64,000 nt of DNA from Rossellomorea orangium (lineage in GTDB: Bacteria; Bacillota; Bacilli; Bacillales; Bacillaceae_B): NCBI RefSeq assembly GCF_019334305.1, contig NZ_JAHWGH010000001.1:1-64000 (forward strand). The letters run 5' to 3'. Each line of letters opens with the position of its first letter. The stretch's first letter is position 1. Made by a program: the position numbers and the translations under genes. The notes below the pieces were generated by a model. That model was not told the origin of the DNA, searched no databases, and saw only the letters and a program-made list of their open reading frames with translations. Shown one piece after another: positions 36,126 to 45,055 of the stretch.

Positions 36126-37280
36126 TTACTTAATATCAGAAAGGTATCGAACTCCGCCTTCTACTGAAGTGAAGAATTCCCTTGTTACATTTAATCTGTT
36201 TGTCGAATGATAGCTTACCAAAATTTTAGGATTCGCAAATGCTGTAACGATGGCAGTATGATCCATCCAACCGTCTGGACTATTCAGAAAATATTTATTT
36301 CTATAGTCATAGTGATACACATCCCCTAGGAAAGCATGAGCATAATCGTCTGTCACTGTGCTCATTAAAATTCCACCTGATTGACGAATATAATCTCTAA
36401 ATGCTCCTGCGTTGACCCACGCATCTGTATAAGCCTTCCATTCTGTGAAGTTAGGCATTCCACCAGCCTTTATGGATTGAGAAACAAAGTTTGTACAATC
36501 TTCACCACTATAATATTTATAGCTGGCTGTATTTGGACTCAAAGCATATTTTCTAGCATATGCGGCTGCATCAGTACCATAATAACTGTATGAAGCTGCA
36601 GCTAACGCAGGACTACTTTGAAGTTCCATCTTTAGATCTTCCTTATTGTTGACCATTGAAATGGGTTCTTTATCTACTTCTTGTTGGTATCTTTCTAAAA
36701 ATGTGTCTAAAGTTAATGTATTATCTTTATTTTTTGCTTCTGCAGTACTGGAAGTTAATTGTATAGCCTCTGGAGATTCCGCAATATTCTGAATACTCTT
36801 TTCACTCATTTTACTCGTTTTATTTAATTGTGATGGAGTAACCTTAATTTCTAACTTAATATCATCTCCAAGTTGCGTTAATACATCCTGTCCTTCAAAT
36901 TTGAAGCTTCTAATAACATATGCTTCAACATAAGATTTTCCCTGTTCATCTGTATATACATCAAAATTTTGAATGTCATAAGTGAACTCTTGTAGTTTGC
37001 GCTTATCCACTTCAGTAGTACCATAATATATTAATACAGCTTCATCAGTTTCTGTCAGCTTTGATACCTCTGAATTTTGAAGAGGAGAACTTCCTTCAAA
37101 ATCCTTCTTTTGCTGTTTAAGCATTTTGTTTAAAGCTTTCTCACCAATTTTTTGTAAGTTTTCTAGATTGTCTGCTTTCTCTACTGGCTGACTGATTGAT
37201 GTGGACGCCATAGAAATAGACGGAATCCCTGTAACGATTAGTGGAACTGATAGAACTAACCCCGCTATAAACTTTTTCAT
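36126..37280 (-). CDS. Secreted amidase-domain (Amidase_6) protein
   Basis: A secreted protein of 384 residues. The signal peptide ends SMA (about 26). The N-terminal region is helical and unknown. The C-terminal Amidase_6 domain (about 235-380) begins YYGTDAAAYARKYAL, contains the catalytic-type cysteine in GEDCTNFVSQ, and later has histidines in WMDHTAIV and SYHSTNR. The family is related to papain-like NlpC enzymes and is thought to act on cell-wall or peptide amides. The ATG follows AAAAAGGAG. A palindromic site lies 25 bases upstream. Confidence 0.88.
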   Translation of the reverse strand: MKKFIAGLVLSVPLIVTGIPSISMASTSISQPVEKADNLENLQKIGEKALNKMLKQQKKDFEGSSPLQNSEVSKLTETDEAVLIYYGTTEVDKRKLQEFTYDIQNFDVYTDEQGKSYVEAYVIRSFKFEGQDVLTQLGDDIKLEIKVTPSQLNKTSKMSEKSIQNIAESPEAIQLTSSTAEAKNKDNTLTLDTFLERYQQEVDKEPISMVNNKEDLKMELQSSPALAAASYSYYGTDAAAYARKYALSPNTASYKYYSGEDCTNFVSQSIKAGGMPNFTEWKAYTDAWVNAGAFRDYIRQSGGILMSTVTDDYAHAFLGDVYHYDYRNKYFLNSPDGWMDHTAIVTAFANPKILVSYHSTNRLNVTREFFTSVEGGVRYLSDIK

Positions 37281-37304
37281 TTAAAAACTCCTTTTTGTCA
37301 TTTT

Positions 37305-37320
37305 TTGTTAACGTTAACAA
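37305..37320 (-). promoter_or_regulatory. Perfect 16-base palindrome upstream of the amidase gene
   Basis: TTGTTAACGTTAACAA, centred 32 bases before the start codon. The core TGTTAACGTTAACA differs from the cre consensus at one position, so CcpA or another LacI-family protein may bind. The rest of 37281-37625 has no gene. Confidence 0.5.
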
Positions 37321-37625
37321 CATTTACATCTTATCACAAAATATTACAAATAAAATATTCTTCTAGTTATATTTTACTAAGTAAAAAGTTTCATATATGT
37401 AGATACTATTGTTACTTAAAAATATCTTCTAAATCCCCTATAGGTTTAGCTCAATCCAAGTAAGATTGGCACTTTCTTTCGCAATTGTTAGCTATTTCTT
37501 GTTACAATACCAAAAAGGTGCTCTTAATAGAGATGTATTTCATGAAAGTTCTGCTATTTTCACTCACACCGATCACATTCATTTCCGATTTAACAGAATA
37601 AAAAATGTAAAAAGGAGAGATACAC

Positions 37626-38387
37626 ATGGCCAAGAACTTATTTGATTTAACTGGAAAAGTTGCAGCCATCACGGGAGCAACGCGTGGGATTGGACGTTCA
37701 ATGGTATTGGCACTGGCAGAAGCCGGAGCAGATATTGCCCTACTTCAAAGGAATCCGGAGCATACTGAAGTGAAGGAAGAAATCGAACAGCTTGGAAGAA
37801 AATGCTCCATTGTTTCTTGTGACCTTGAAAAGGTAGAAGAAGTCAAAGCAGCCATTCCCAATGTGATTTCAACATTTGGAAAGATTGATATTTTAGTAAA
37901 CAATGCAGGTATTCAACGCCGGTCGCCTTCTGTTGATTTTCCTGAATCCGACTGGGATGATGTTATGAATATTAACCTTAAAGTGGTTTGGTTATTATGT
38001 CAGGAGGCAGGGCGTCACATGGTTGCACAAGGAAAAGGCAAGATCATCAACACCGCTTCCCTCCTTTCCTACCAAGGTGGACTAACCGTTCCAGCGTATG
38101 CAGCAGCAAAAGGCGGTGTGGCACAACTCACGAAAGCACTTTCGAATGAATGGGCAAAAGATGGCGTCAACGTAAACGCCATCGTCCCTGGCTATATTGC
38201 TACAGACATGAATACCGCCTTACTAGACGACCCCGTCAGAAATAAACAAATTCTTGATCGCATTCCAGCCGATCGATGGGGAGAACCGGACGATTTCAAA
38301 GGAACCGTCATCTATTTAGCTTCAGACGCCTCCAACTATGTACATGGTCATTTAGTAGCCGTTGATGGGGGATGGCTTGGGAGATAA
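37626..38387 (+). CDS. kduD: 2-dehydro-3-deoxy-D-gluconate 5-dehydrogenase, KduD-like SDR
   Basis: A cytosolic NAD(P)-dependent dehydrogenase of 253 residues. The Rossmann glycine motif is TGATRGIGRS, NNAGIQRR follows at about 90, and the catalytic set is Ser (NTASLLS) and YAAAK (about 159). The C-terminal ending HGHLVAVDGGWLGR and the whole core match KduD, which acts in pectin or uronate breakdown. The other kdu genes are not here, so the true substrate is open. The start follows AAAGGAGAG. Confidence 0.8.
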   Translation: MAKNLFDLTGKVAAITGATRGIGRSMVLALAEAGADIALLQRNPEHTEVKEEIEQLGRKCSIVSCDLEKVEEVKAAIPNVISTFGKIDILVNNAGIQRRSPSVDFPESDWDDVMNINLKVVWLLCQEAGRHMVAQGKGKIINTASLLSYQGGLTVPAYAAAKGGVAQLTKALSNEWAKDGVNVNAIVPGYIATDMNTALLDDPVRNKQILDRIPADRWGEPDDFKGTVIYLASDASNYVHGHLVAVDGGWLGR

Positions 38388-38389
38388 CT

Positions 38390-38498
38390 GGGACAGAGGG
38401 ACAGGTTCCTTGTCCCAGAAACACAAAAGAGACGAGGAGGTAAATTCCCCCTCGTCTCTTTTCATTTTTGGGACAGGGTACCTGTCCCCTCGTCCCAC
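38390..38498. repeat. Inverted pair of family A repeats around a terminator
   Basis: GGGACAGAGGGACAGGTTCC, then TTGTCCC (38390-38416), and GGGACAGGGTACCTGTCCCC (38470-38489) flank a strong terminator. The left copy starts 2 bases after the kduD stop, and the right region ends 2 bases before the mdh stop. Confidence 0.85.
38427..38462. terminator. Bidirectional terminator between kduD and mdh
   Basis: Stem AAAGAGACGAGGAGG...CCCCCTCGTCTCTTTT. It terminates both kduD and the eut operon. Confidence 0.88.
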
Positions 38499-38500
38499 CA

Positions 38501-39442
38501 CTAAACCTTCAGCATCCCCAACACCTTCTCAACCGACTGAACTGACTTATCCAAGTAGGATTTCTCCTCGCTTGTCAGCGAAATCTCGATGACGCTTTCA
38601 ATTCCATTTCCGCCTAATACGGTAGGGACTCCTAAGTAGACGTTCGTATAGCCGTACTCTCCTTCCAGGTAGGCGATGGAAGGTAGGATTCTCTTTTTAT
38701 CCATTAAGATGGCTTCGGCCATTTGAACCATTGAGGCTGCGGGGGCGTAATAGGCACTTCCCTGGCCAAGGAGGTTGACGATCTCCCCCCCTCCTTTTCG
38801 TGTTCTTTCAACGATGGCATCGATTCTTTCTTGTGGAAGGATTTTTTCGAGTGGAATGCCTCCTGCATAGGAATAGCGCACAAGTGGGACCATATCATCT
38901 CCGTGTCCACCGAGGACAAATCCTGTGACATCCTCGACGGAGACATTTAACTCCTGTGCGACAAAGGTATTGAATCGTGCTGTATCAAGGACGCCTGATT
39001 GTCCGATGACCCGGTTTTTGGGGAATCCGGTGGTTTTATAGCAGACATATGTCATGGCATCGACCGGATTGCTCAAGACGATGATATAGCTGTTCGGGGC
39101 GTATTTCTTTACGTTTTCAGAGACATCCGTCATGATTTTTTCATTGGTGGCAACCAGGTCGTCCCGGCTCATGCCCGGTTTTCTGGGCAATCCCGCTGTA
39201 ATGAGGACGAGGTCGGCATCTTGAATGTCTTCATAGCTGGATGTACCTGAAATCTTGGCATTAAAGCGCTGTACAGGACCCGCTTCGAGCATATCCAGGG
39301 CTTTGCCTTTGGTCGGATTGGTTTGCGAAGGAATATCAACGATGACGATATCTCCAAGGTCTTTTTGAGCGAGCATCAGCGCTGCGGTGGTACCTGTGAA
39401 TCCAGCTCCGATGACGACAATCTTTCTCCTTTTAAATGACAT
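38501..39442 (-). CDS. mdh: Malate dehydrogenase, last gene of the eut operon
   Basis: An NAD-dependent enzyme of 313 residues that interconverts malate and oxaloacetate. It has the nucleotide motif GAGFTG at the N-terminus, the substrate arginines of the [10 protein letters not shown] and VLDTARF segments, and the catalytic His in [10 protein letters not shown]. It is clearly of the Bacillus lactate-like Mdh type. The normal mdh partner genes citZ and icd are not present. It follows the last BMC gene by 46 bases with no terminator between. A role in recycling NADH made by EutE is a reasonable guess. It has no obvious shell-targeting extension. Confidence 0.92.
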   Translation of the reverse strand: MSFKRRKIVVIGAGFTGTTAALMLAQKDLGDIVIVDIPSQTNPTKGKALDMLEAGPVQRFNAKISGTSSYEDIQDADLVLITAGLPRKPGMSRDDLVATNEKIMTDVSENVKKYAPNSYIIVLSNPVDAMTYVCYKTTGFPKNRVIGQSGVLDTARFNTFVAQELNVSVEDVTGFVLGGHGDDMVPLVRYSYAGGIPLEKILPQERIDAIVERTRKGGGEIVNLLGQGSAYYAPAASMVQMAEAILMDKKRILPSIAYLEGEYGYTNVYLGVPTVLGGNGIESVIEISLTSEEKSYLDKSVQSVEKVLGMLKV

Positions 39443-39488
39443 GCTTCTTTCCTCCGTTCTCTATCATCCTTGATTTTCTTCACCGTTA

Positions 39489-39905
39489 CTACTTCGGTGA
39501 TGGATTTTCACTATTGCTTTCTGCTTTTTTCGGATCGGCTTTTGAAGGTTGCCGAACTTCCTCCTTTTTCTTAGAAGGTCTTTTCCCTTTAGGCTGCGGA
39601 CCCTTCTTATCAGGCTTTACCTCAGGTAATGTCTTATCTTTCAAAAGAACATTCCCAATCTCTTCATCCGGATGAGGAATAACCAATGCGGATACGAGTT
39701 CTCCAACCCGTTTGGCAGCTTCTTTCCCCGCATCGACGGCTGCCTGCACGGCACTGACATCTCCCTGGACCAAAACGGTCACGAGGGCGGCATCCACTTT
39801 TTCCTGTTTGACCAGCGTGACATCGGCTGATTTCAACATGGCGTCCGCCGCTTCAATGGAACCGATCAGTCCTCTTGTTTCAATTAATCCCAATGATCTG
39901 CTCAT
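39489..39905 (-). CDS. BMC-domain shell protein with lysine/proline-rich tail
   Basis: A protein of 138 residues. Residues 1-90 are a hexamer-forming BMC domain of EutM/EutK type (LGLIETRGLIGSIEAADAML...VIPHPDEEI). Residues 95-138 are a disordered, very basic tail rich in Lys, Pro, Ser and Glu. E. coli EutK also has a C-terminal extension, but that one is a folded helix-turn-helix domain. Here the tail is different. It overlaps eutN by 4 bases (ATGA). Confidence 0.88.
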   Translation of the reverse strand: MSRSLGLIETRGLIGSIEAADAMLKSADVTLVKQEKVDAALVTVLVQGDVSAVQAAVDAGKEAAKRVGELVSALVIPHPDEEIGNVLLKDKTLPEVKPDKKGPQPKGKRPSKKKEEVRQPSKADPKKAESNSENPSPK

Positions 39906-40189
39906 CGTTCTTCACCTCTTTCCTTTTCCACATCAATCGAGTCAATGATTCCTATAATGAGGGCATCGATGGGCAAATTAGGGTCCATGGACATATTGGC
40001 CGCTGCACTTCCCCGGGTTACCAGTACTTGATCCCCGACGCCTGCCCCGATCCGGTCCACAGCAACGAAGGGCACTTCCTTCGACTGGCCATCCGGGAGT
40101 TCAGGCTGAACGACGAGGAATTTCAAACCTTTCAGATCATCCTCTTTCCTTGTCGCCCATACGTTGCCAATTACCATCCCTAATTGCAT
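39902..40189 (-). CDS. eutN: EutN/CcmL pentameric vertex protein
   Basis: A protein of 95 residues of the EutN/CcmL family, which forms pentamers that cap the shell vertices. It starts MQLGMVIGNVWATRKEDDL, contains KFLVVQPEL and ends with the GIIDSIDVE strand. The start follows GGGGAGAG. Overlap with the next BMC gene suggests translational coupling. Confidence 0.92.
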   Translation of the reverse strand: MQLGMVIGNVWATRKEDDLKGLKFLVVQPELPDGQSKEVPFVAVDRIGAGVGDQVLVTRGSAAANMSMDPNLPIDALIIGIIDSIDVEKERGEER

Positions 40190-40207
40190 GATCTTCTCTC
40201 CCCTTCT

Positions 40208-40861
40208 TTAGTCCATCACCTTGATCCTCTTCCCTAAATCCCTTGCTGTATCACGTGCCAGCGGGGTGATGATCGTCTGTTGATCGACTTTGATTTCATC
40301 TTCCTGATGATCTTGAACATCTCTTTGTGTGAGTAGTGGTTTCTTAGGCACAGACGCCGTCAATTCCTGTTTTCCATCTTCCCTCTTGTGATCGATGAAG
40401 GTACTCCATTCTTCTACCTTAACTCCAAATTTCAGCAACAGCTTTTTGTAGGAGAGTAACTGCTGAATATAGTCCGAGTCCTGTCTGCTGTGATCAAACA
40501 GAAACTGGCTAATATATTTCTTCGGAATGAGCGTGACGGGGACATACTCCAGGATACATCGTGACAGGAGTTCACTTTCGGGCGTATCCCCTATACCGAG
40601 TGCCCCTTTCACGAACAAATCCTGTGTTGCCTCTAAAAATACAACTCTCTCAGCTGTATGGAGTTCTGCGTGTTCAAGAGAGTCGCAGAATAATAGGTTC
40701 CACGATGATTCCATTTTCACTAATTGCTCTGGCTCTAAGCTTGCCGTATCCCCTATCACAAGGAGGTTGGGCTTTGATATATAAGTCGGCTGGATCTCTT
40801 GAGTATGGAGCTTCTTCAACACCTCTATGACGATTTGTTCAACTAATTCACGATCAATCAT
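40208..40861 (-). CDS. Ethanolamine-utilization hypothetical protein (TIGR02536-like)
   Basis: A protein of 217 residues found in Firmicute eut operons. It begins with an amphipathic helix (RELVEQIVIEVLKKL) of the encapsulation-peptide type. The middle part looks like a Rossmann-like flavoprotein or nucleotide fold (PNLLVIGDTASLEPE), and the C-terminus is a helix ending TARDLGKRIKVM. No enzymatic role is established. It overlaps pduL by 8 bases. Confidence 0.75.
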   Translation of the reverse strand: MIDRELVEQIVIEVLKKLHTQEIQPTYISKPNLLVIGDTASLEPEQLVKMESSWNLLFCDSLEHAELHTAERVVFLEATQDLFVKGALGIGDTPESELLSRCILEYVPVTLIPKKYISQFLFDHSRQDSDYIQQLLSYKKLLLKFGVKVEEWSTFIDHKREDGKQELTASVPKKPLLTQRDVQDHQEDEIKVDQQTIITPLARDTARDLGKRIKVMD

Positions 40862-41510
40862 AGAATCTCCCCGTTTTCACCAGTGTCCCTTTCGTTTGCC
40901 CTGTGATTAAACCGGCATTTGCTTCGTCCGTATCGACATGCATTTCAAGCCTGTACCTGGAAGAGACACGAATCAGCACCTTGGCCAATGTAATAGGACG
41001 TTCGCCATCCACCTTTACTTCCACATATTCTCCGTTTTCCACTCCAAATCTCTGAGCGTCTTCCGGTGTCATGTGAATATGCGTCTGGGCAATGATCAGT
41101 CCCTCTTTCTTATAGAGACTTCCTTTTGGACCTACGAGCGTGATAGGAGCCGAGCCTTTTATGTCACCGGATTCCCGAAGAGGGGACTTAACCCCCAGTT
41201 TAATCGAATCGGTCCGGCTCACTTCTACTTGGGTCATGGTACGTGCAGGACCAAGAATACGCACTTTTTCAAGGCTTCCTCTTGGTCCGGCAATGGTGAT
41301 TGATTCGTTTGCAGCGAATTGACCGGGTTGGGACAGATCGGCCTTCTTCGTCAGCTTATAGCCTTCTCCAAAGAGAGCTTCCAGGTCTGACTGACTTACA
41401 TGGCAATGCCGAGCAGAAACCGCCATTGGAACAGAGTCCTTCTTTTCTGTTTCCTGAGATAATCGGGACATGACTTCTTCCACTATCGTTTGAATGGCTT
41501 GATTATTCAT
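40854..41510 (-). CDS. pduL: PduL/EutD-type phosphotransacylase
   Basis: A protein of 218 residues that converts acetyl-CoA to acetyl-phosphate in the microcompartment. An N-terminal targeting helix (AIQTIVEEVMSRL) precedes the two PduL domains. Conserved metal-binding histidines are visible in SARHCHVS and QTHIHMTP, and one more in RLEMHVDTDEAN. The start follows GAGGAG. It sits between eutM and the hypothetical gene, as in other BMC loci. Confidence 0.92.
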   Translation of the reverse strand: MNNQAIQTIVEEVMSRLSQETEKKDSVPMAVSARHCHVSQSDLEALFGEGYKLTKKADLSQPGQFAANESITIAGPRGSLEKVRILGPARTMTQVEVSRTDSIKLGVKSPLRESGDIKGSAPITLVGPKGSLYKKEGLIIAQTHIHMTPEDAQRFGVENGEYVEVKVDGERPITLAKVLIRVSSRYRLEMHVDTDEANAGLITGQTKGTLVKTGRFYD

Positions 41511-41538
41511 GTTTCATACTCCTCACTGTTTGACCGAT

Positions 41539-41832
41539 TTAAACTTCAACCGCTTGCTTCGGCAGGATGCTTTCTAATTCGTTATGTGGGCGTGGGATTA
41601 CGTGAACACTCATGATTTCGCCTACACGCTGTGCGGCTGCAGATCCTGCATCAGTTGCCGCTTTGACTGCACCAACATCCCCTCTTACTAATACTGTTAC
41701 GATTCCGCCACCAACATGGACTTTTCCGACTAAATGTACATTTGCAGCCTTTACCATGGCGTCTGCTGCCTCAACGGATGCTACCAATCCTTTTGTCTCG
41801 ATCATTCCTAGTGCCGTAAGTTCTCTACTCAT
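41539..41832 (-). CDS. eutM: EutM major hexameric shell protein
   Basis: A BMC-domain protein of 97 residues: [26 protein letters not shown], then the pore region with [16 protein letters not shown], then [11 protein letters not shown]. Its length is standard for EutM/PduA. The start follows TTGGAGG. Confidence 0.93.
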   Translation of the reverse strand: MSRELTALGMIETKGLVASVEAADAMVKAANVHLVGKVHVGGGIVTVLVRGDVGAVKAATDAGSAAAQRVGEIMSVHVIPRPHNELESILPKQAVEV

Positions 41833-41848
41833 TTTTCATTCCTCCAAT

Positions 41849-43375
41849 TTAATGTAATTGATATTGTTTAATGACTTGATTCACCATTTCAGTAATCTTC
41901 TCAGGGTTCATCTCATTTTGAGGTACCTGCTTTAACACCTGTTCTACAATCTCTTCTACCTCTTGATTCTCTTTCGCATCTTTTGCCTTAGCCGGAACAG
42001 ATGGAGATGCTTTCGGGATGGAAGGCTCCTTGATCCCATAAGCCATTCTTTTAATATTGATAAGATGACGGGCAGATACATTATCGGAGGTGATATTGCC
42101 ACCGAAAGATCCGCATCCGAGCGTCAGGGAAGGCTTCAAGCCTGTTGTAGCCCCTACTGCACCTATGGATGACAAAGTATTGACCATCATCCGGGATACA
42201 GGCATCTCAATGGCCATTTCCTTCGCCACATCATCATTGCTCGTATGGAGGGATAAACTGTGACCCCTTCCACCTAAATTAAGTAGCTTTAAGCAATACT
42301 CCTTCGCTTCCTGGTAACTGTCTGCAGTATATAAGGCAAAAATCGGTGACAGTTTTTCAATGGAAAAAGGAATATGCTTTCCAATTCGGGTTTCTTCTGC
42401 GATTAATACTCTCGTGTCTTCCGGCACCGTGATCCCGGCCATCCCTGCGATTTTCACCGCATGCTGACCGACAATATGAGGATTTAATTTACCGGGTGCA
42501 GGGGAGATGATCTTCTCCATTACAGCCTTCTCCTCTTCATTGAGAATGTATCCCCCGTTATTCCGGAGCTCCCGCATCACCATTTGTTGAATATTTCGGT
42601 CGACCACGATGGCCTGCTCCGTCGCACAGATCGTTCCATTGTCGAAGGATTTGCTGTCTACAATCATGGACACAGCCTGACTTACTTTCGCTGACTTTTC
42701 GATATACACCGGAACATTTCCCGGTCCGACTCCATAGGCAGGCTTGCCGGAACTATAAGCTGCCCTGACCAAGCCGCCGCCACCCGTTGCCAGGATGACA
42801 TCGATATCACGGTGCTTGATCAGCTCATTGGTCGCTGCCATGGACGGCTTTGAAATCCAGCCGACCAAGCCCTCAGGAGCCCCCGCTTGTATAGCGGCCT
42901 CATGGCATATTTTTAATGCTTCCACGGTACAGTTCACCGCCCGGGGATGGGGACTGACAACAATGGCGTTTCTCGTTTTTAACGAAATCAAGGTTTTGAA
43001 GATGGCTGTTGAAGTAGGATTGGTAGTCGGGATGATGCCTGCCACCACTCCGAATGGATAGGCAATTTCCGTTACTTTCTTTACCCGATCCTCACCTATG
43101 ATCCCGACGGTCTTTTCATCCTTGATCGATTCATAGACGTCCCTGGATCCGACTTCATTTTTGATTTTCTTGTGTTCCACTAATCCCATGCCAGTCTCTT
43201 CTACAGCCATTCGAGCGAGCTCAAGTGATTTTGCGTAAGCGGCTTCTGCCACCTGCTTCACAATGTCATCTACTTGTTCCTGACTAAAGGACAAGTATTT
43301 CTGTTGCGCCTCTTTTGCCCGACTGACAGCATCCCTCATTTCCTGGATGGACTGGAGATCTTTATCAAGTTGCAC
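41849..43375 (-). CDS. eutE: Acetaldehyde dehydrogenase (acylating), EutE
   Basis: An enzyme of 508 residues that makes acetyl-CoA from acetaldehyde and CoA. A GTG start at 43375 follows AGGAGAG. The N-terminal amphipathic segment is typical of targeting. The ALDH fold has the nucleotide segment ATGGGGLVRAAY and the catalytic Cys in FDNGTICATEQ (about 269). The C-terminal 60 residues are unusual: two predicted amphipathic helices (VEEIVEQVLKQV and KITEMVNQVIKQY) joined by a linker, both resembling encapsulation peptides. Confidence 0.94.
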   Translation of the reverse strand: MQLDKDLQSIQEMRDAVSRAKEAQQKYLSFSQEQVDDIVKQVAEAAYAKSLELARMAVEETGMGLVEHKKIKNEVGSRDVYESIKDEKTVGIIGEDRVKKVTEIAYPFGVVAGIIPTTNPTSTAIFKTLISLKTRNAIVVSPHPRAVNCTVEALKICHEAAIQAGAPEGLVGWISKPSMAATNELIKHRDIDVILATGGGGLVRAAYSSGKPAYGVGPGNVPVYIEKSAKVSQAVSMIVDSKSFDNGTICATEQAIVVDRNIQQMVMRELRNNGGYILNEEEKAVMEKIISPAPGKLNPHIVGQHAVKIAGMAGITVPEDTRVLIAEETRIGKHIPFSIEKLSPIFALYTADSYQEAKEYCLKLLNLGGRGHSLSLHTSNDDVAKEMAIEMPVSRMMVNTLSSIGAVGATTGLKPSLTLGCGSFGGNITSDNVSARHLINIKRMAYGIKEPSIPKASPSVPAKAKDAKENQEVEEIVEQVLKQVPQNEMNPEKITEMVNQVIKQYQLH

Positions 43376-43408
43376 GTTACCACTCTCCTTTCCTGTTCTT
43401 AGTGGTGA

Positions 43409-44062
43409 TTAATATCTGGTTGGATTGTGTCTGATGTCTGTGATAGCTTCACGAAAGGCATCTGCCGCAGCCTGACAAGCCGACTGTGATCCTGTCAGGA
43501 GACCTCCTCCAAAGTTTGTCTCGGATGGAGGACCGAAGAATTTCACCAGTTCCACATCTGCAGCCTTTAACGCAGCATCCAGGCCATATACCGCTTCCAG
43601 CGGCGGGGCGATCAGATAAGCCAGAGGCTCTCCCTGTTGAATTCCCGCTTCTTTGGAAAGATACGTCCCGGTCCGCGAGACGACATGGGCATAGATAGCA
43701 TGACACTTCTCATCATCCAAGGCTTCAAAGAAAGCTCCTGACTCTGAAGTTTGGATCACTGCTTCCATACCGCTTTTCACTTCATCAGGTGATGGACCTG
43801 CCATGATCCCGATCATCTCTCCGGATAGCGGACCTGATGCGTGGGCCGCGCCTCCGTAGAAGGAACGGGCATACACCACTTCCACTTCAGCCCGCTTTGT
43901 CGCTTCATCTAAAGCCGTATATCCAATGTCATCGACGGTTGAGGTGAAGATGGCCAGGCTCCTGTGATGAGGCTCAAGTTTAAACTGTTTGGCTAATTCG
44001 TTATCTACATTCGGAATTATCCGAATGGCCAGGATATCCGCATGGATCCGTTCTAATGCCAT
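43409..44062 (-). CDS. eutL: EutL trimeric shell protein (double BMC)
   Basis: A protein of 217 residues with two permuted BMC domains and the family start RIHADILAIRIIPNVD. The GGAAHASGPLSGEM and FGGGLLTGSQSA segments lie around the pore. EutL trimers form large gated pores in the shell. The start follows AGGAGGGG. Confidence 0.93.
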   Translation of the reverse strand: MALERIHADILAIRIIPNVDNELAKQFKLEPHHRSLAIFTSTVDDIGYTALDEATKRAEVEVVYARSFYGGAAHASGPLSGEMIGIMAGPSPDEVKSGMEAVIQTSESGAFFEALDDEKCHAIYAHVVSRTGTYLSKEAGIQQGEPLAYLIAPPLEAVYGLDAALKAADVELVKFFGPPSETNFGGGLLTGSQSACQAAADAFREAITDIRHNPTRY

Positions 44063-44074
44063 AGTCGTCCCCTC

Positions 44075-45043
44075 CTATTCTTCCTTCTTCACAAGTGACA
44101 CACCGCTTGCTTCATACTTTAATATCTTCTGAATGACGGTTCCGAGATAAGCGCCTGCTTCGACAGGCGGGATACCACCTCTATGAATGTTGGAGATCAC
44201 CATGCGATCCGCTTCGATGGTTCCCTTTCTCGGTTCGTAGCATAAATAGGCACTTAACGATTCTGCGCTGACAAGACCCGGCCTTTCGCCAATCAATAAA
44301 ACGACGACCTTAGGCTTCAGCATCTCCCCGACATCATCCATGACAGCCACCCGACCCTTTTCGATGTAAAAAGGGGTCCCCATATCAAGATCGAGACTGG
44401 TAAGAGACTGTTTTAATGAGAAATAGACATCCTCCACATTTTCTTCGATCGCACTTGAACTCAGGCCGTCTGAGACAACGATTTGAACGGTAGGGGATGG
44501 TTTGCACCGCTCTGAAATGGTTTGTTTCGCTTCTTCCGAAAGCTTTCTCCCGTAATCGGGTCTACGGATATAGATCTCTTTATCCTCAACCATGGTGTTC
44601 ACTTTAAATAATTCCAGGCGGGATAAAAGCGAAGAAGTGACATCTCCATATACGGCATCCACAGCCGCTGCATGATCATAGCGAAATTTCAACCAGTTGT
44701 CCGTTTTGGGCCGTACACCTGCCCGCCCCACTCCGATACGTGCCGGCGTCTTATCCCTCAGTTCTTGTAATTCATCAGAGACGGTTTTTTCTTCCTTGTC
44801 AGTCTCCTTTTTCTCCACACTCATTCGAGGGGGATCCGTGTAGGGAGTGAATGTAATGAACTCTCCCTGATCTCCGAAAGGCGACTCCTCTGGTCTGCGC
44901 TGATACGTCTCTTTATTTCCAGTGCCCTCGGAAGTATGATCCCAAAACGTAACCGGGGACGCCGTTGTTTCTGCTGTCTGCTGCTGGCTTTGCATTTTCT
45001 CCATGACCAGTTTTGTTACTTTTTCGATAAGTTCTGGATTCAC
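44075..45043 (-). CDS. eutC: Ethanolamine ammonia-lyase small subunit, copy 1
   Basis: A protein of 322 residues that binds adenosylcobalamin together with EutB. I chose the GTG at 45043, 8 bases after AGGAG, because the TTG at 45052 directly abuts the site. Residues 1-20 are an amphipathic targeting helix (LIEKVTKLVMEKMQ). A long, variable linker of about 80 residues follows. The cobalamin-binding core starts at TPARIGVGRAGVRPKT and includes IVVSDGLSS and LIGERPGL and the C-terminal GGIPPVEAGAY. It lies directly after eutB with 12 bases between. Confidence 0.92.
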   Translation of the reverse strand: MNPELIEKVTKLVMEKMQSQQQTAETTASPVTFWDHTSEGTGNKETYQRRPEESPFGDQGEFITFTPYTDPPRMSVEKKETDKEEKTVSDELQELRDKTPARIGVGRAGVRPKTDNWLKFRYDHAAAVDAVYGDVTSSLLSRLELFKVNTMVEDKEIYIRRPDYGRKLSEEAKQTISERCKPSPTVQIVVSDGLSSSAIEENVEDVYFSLKQSLTSLDLDMGTPFYIEKGRVAVMDDVGEMLKPKVVVLLIGERPGLVSAESLSAYLCYEPRKGTIEADRMVISNIHRGGIPPVEAGAYLGTVIQKILKYEASGVSLVKKEE

Positions 45044-45055
45044 TTCCTTCAACTC

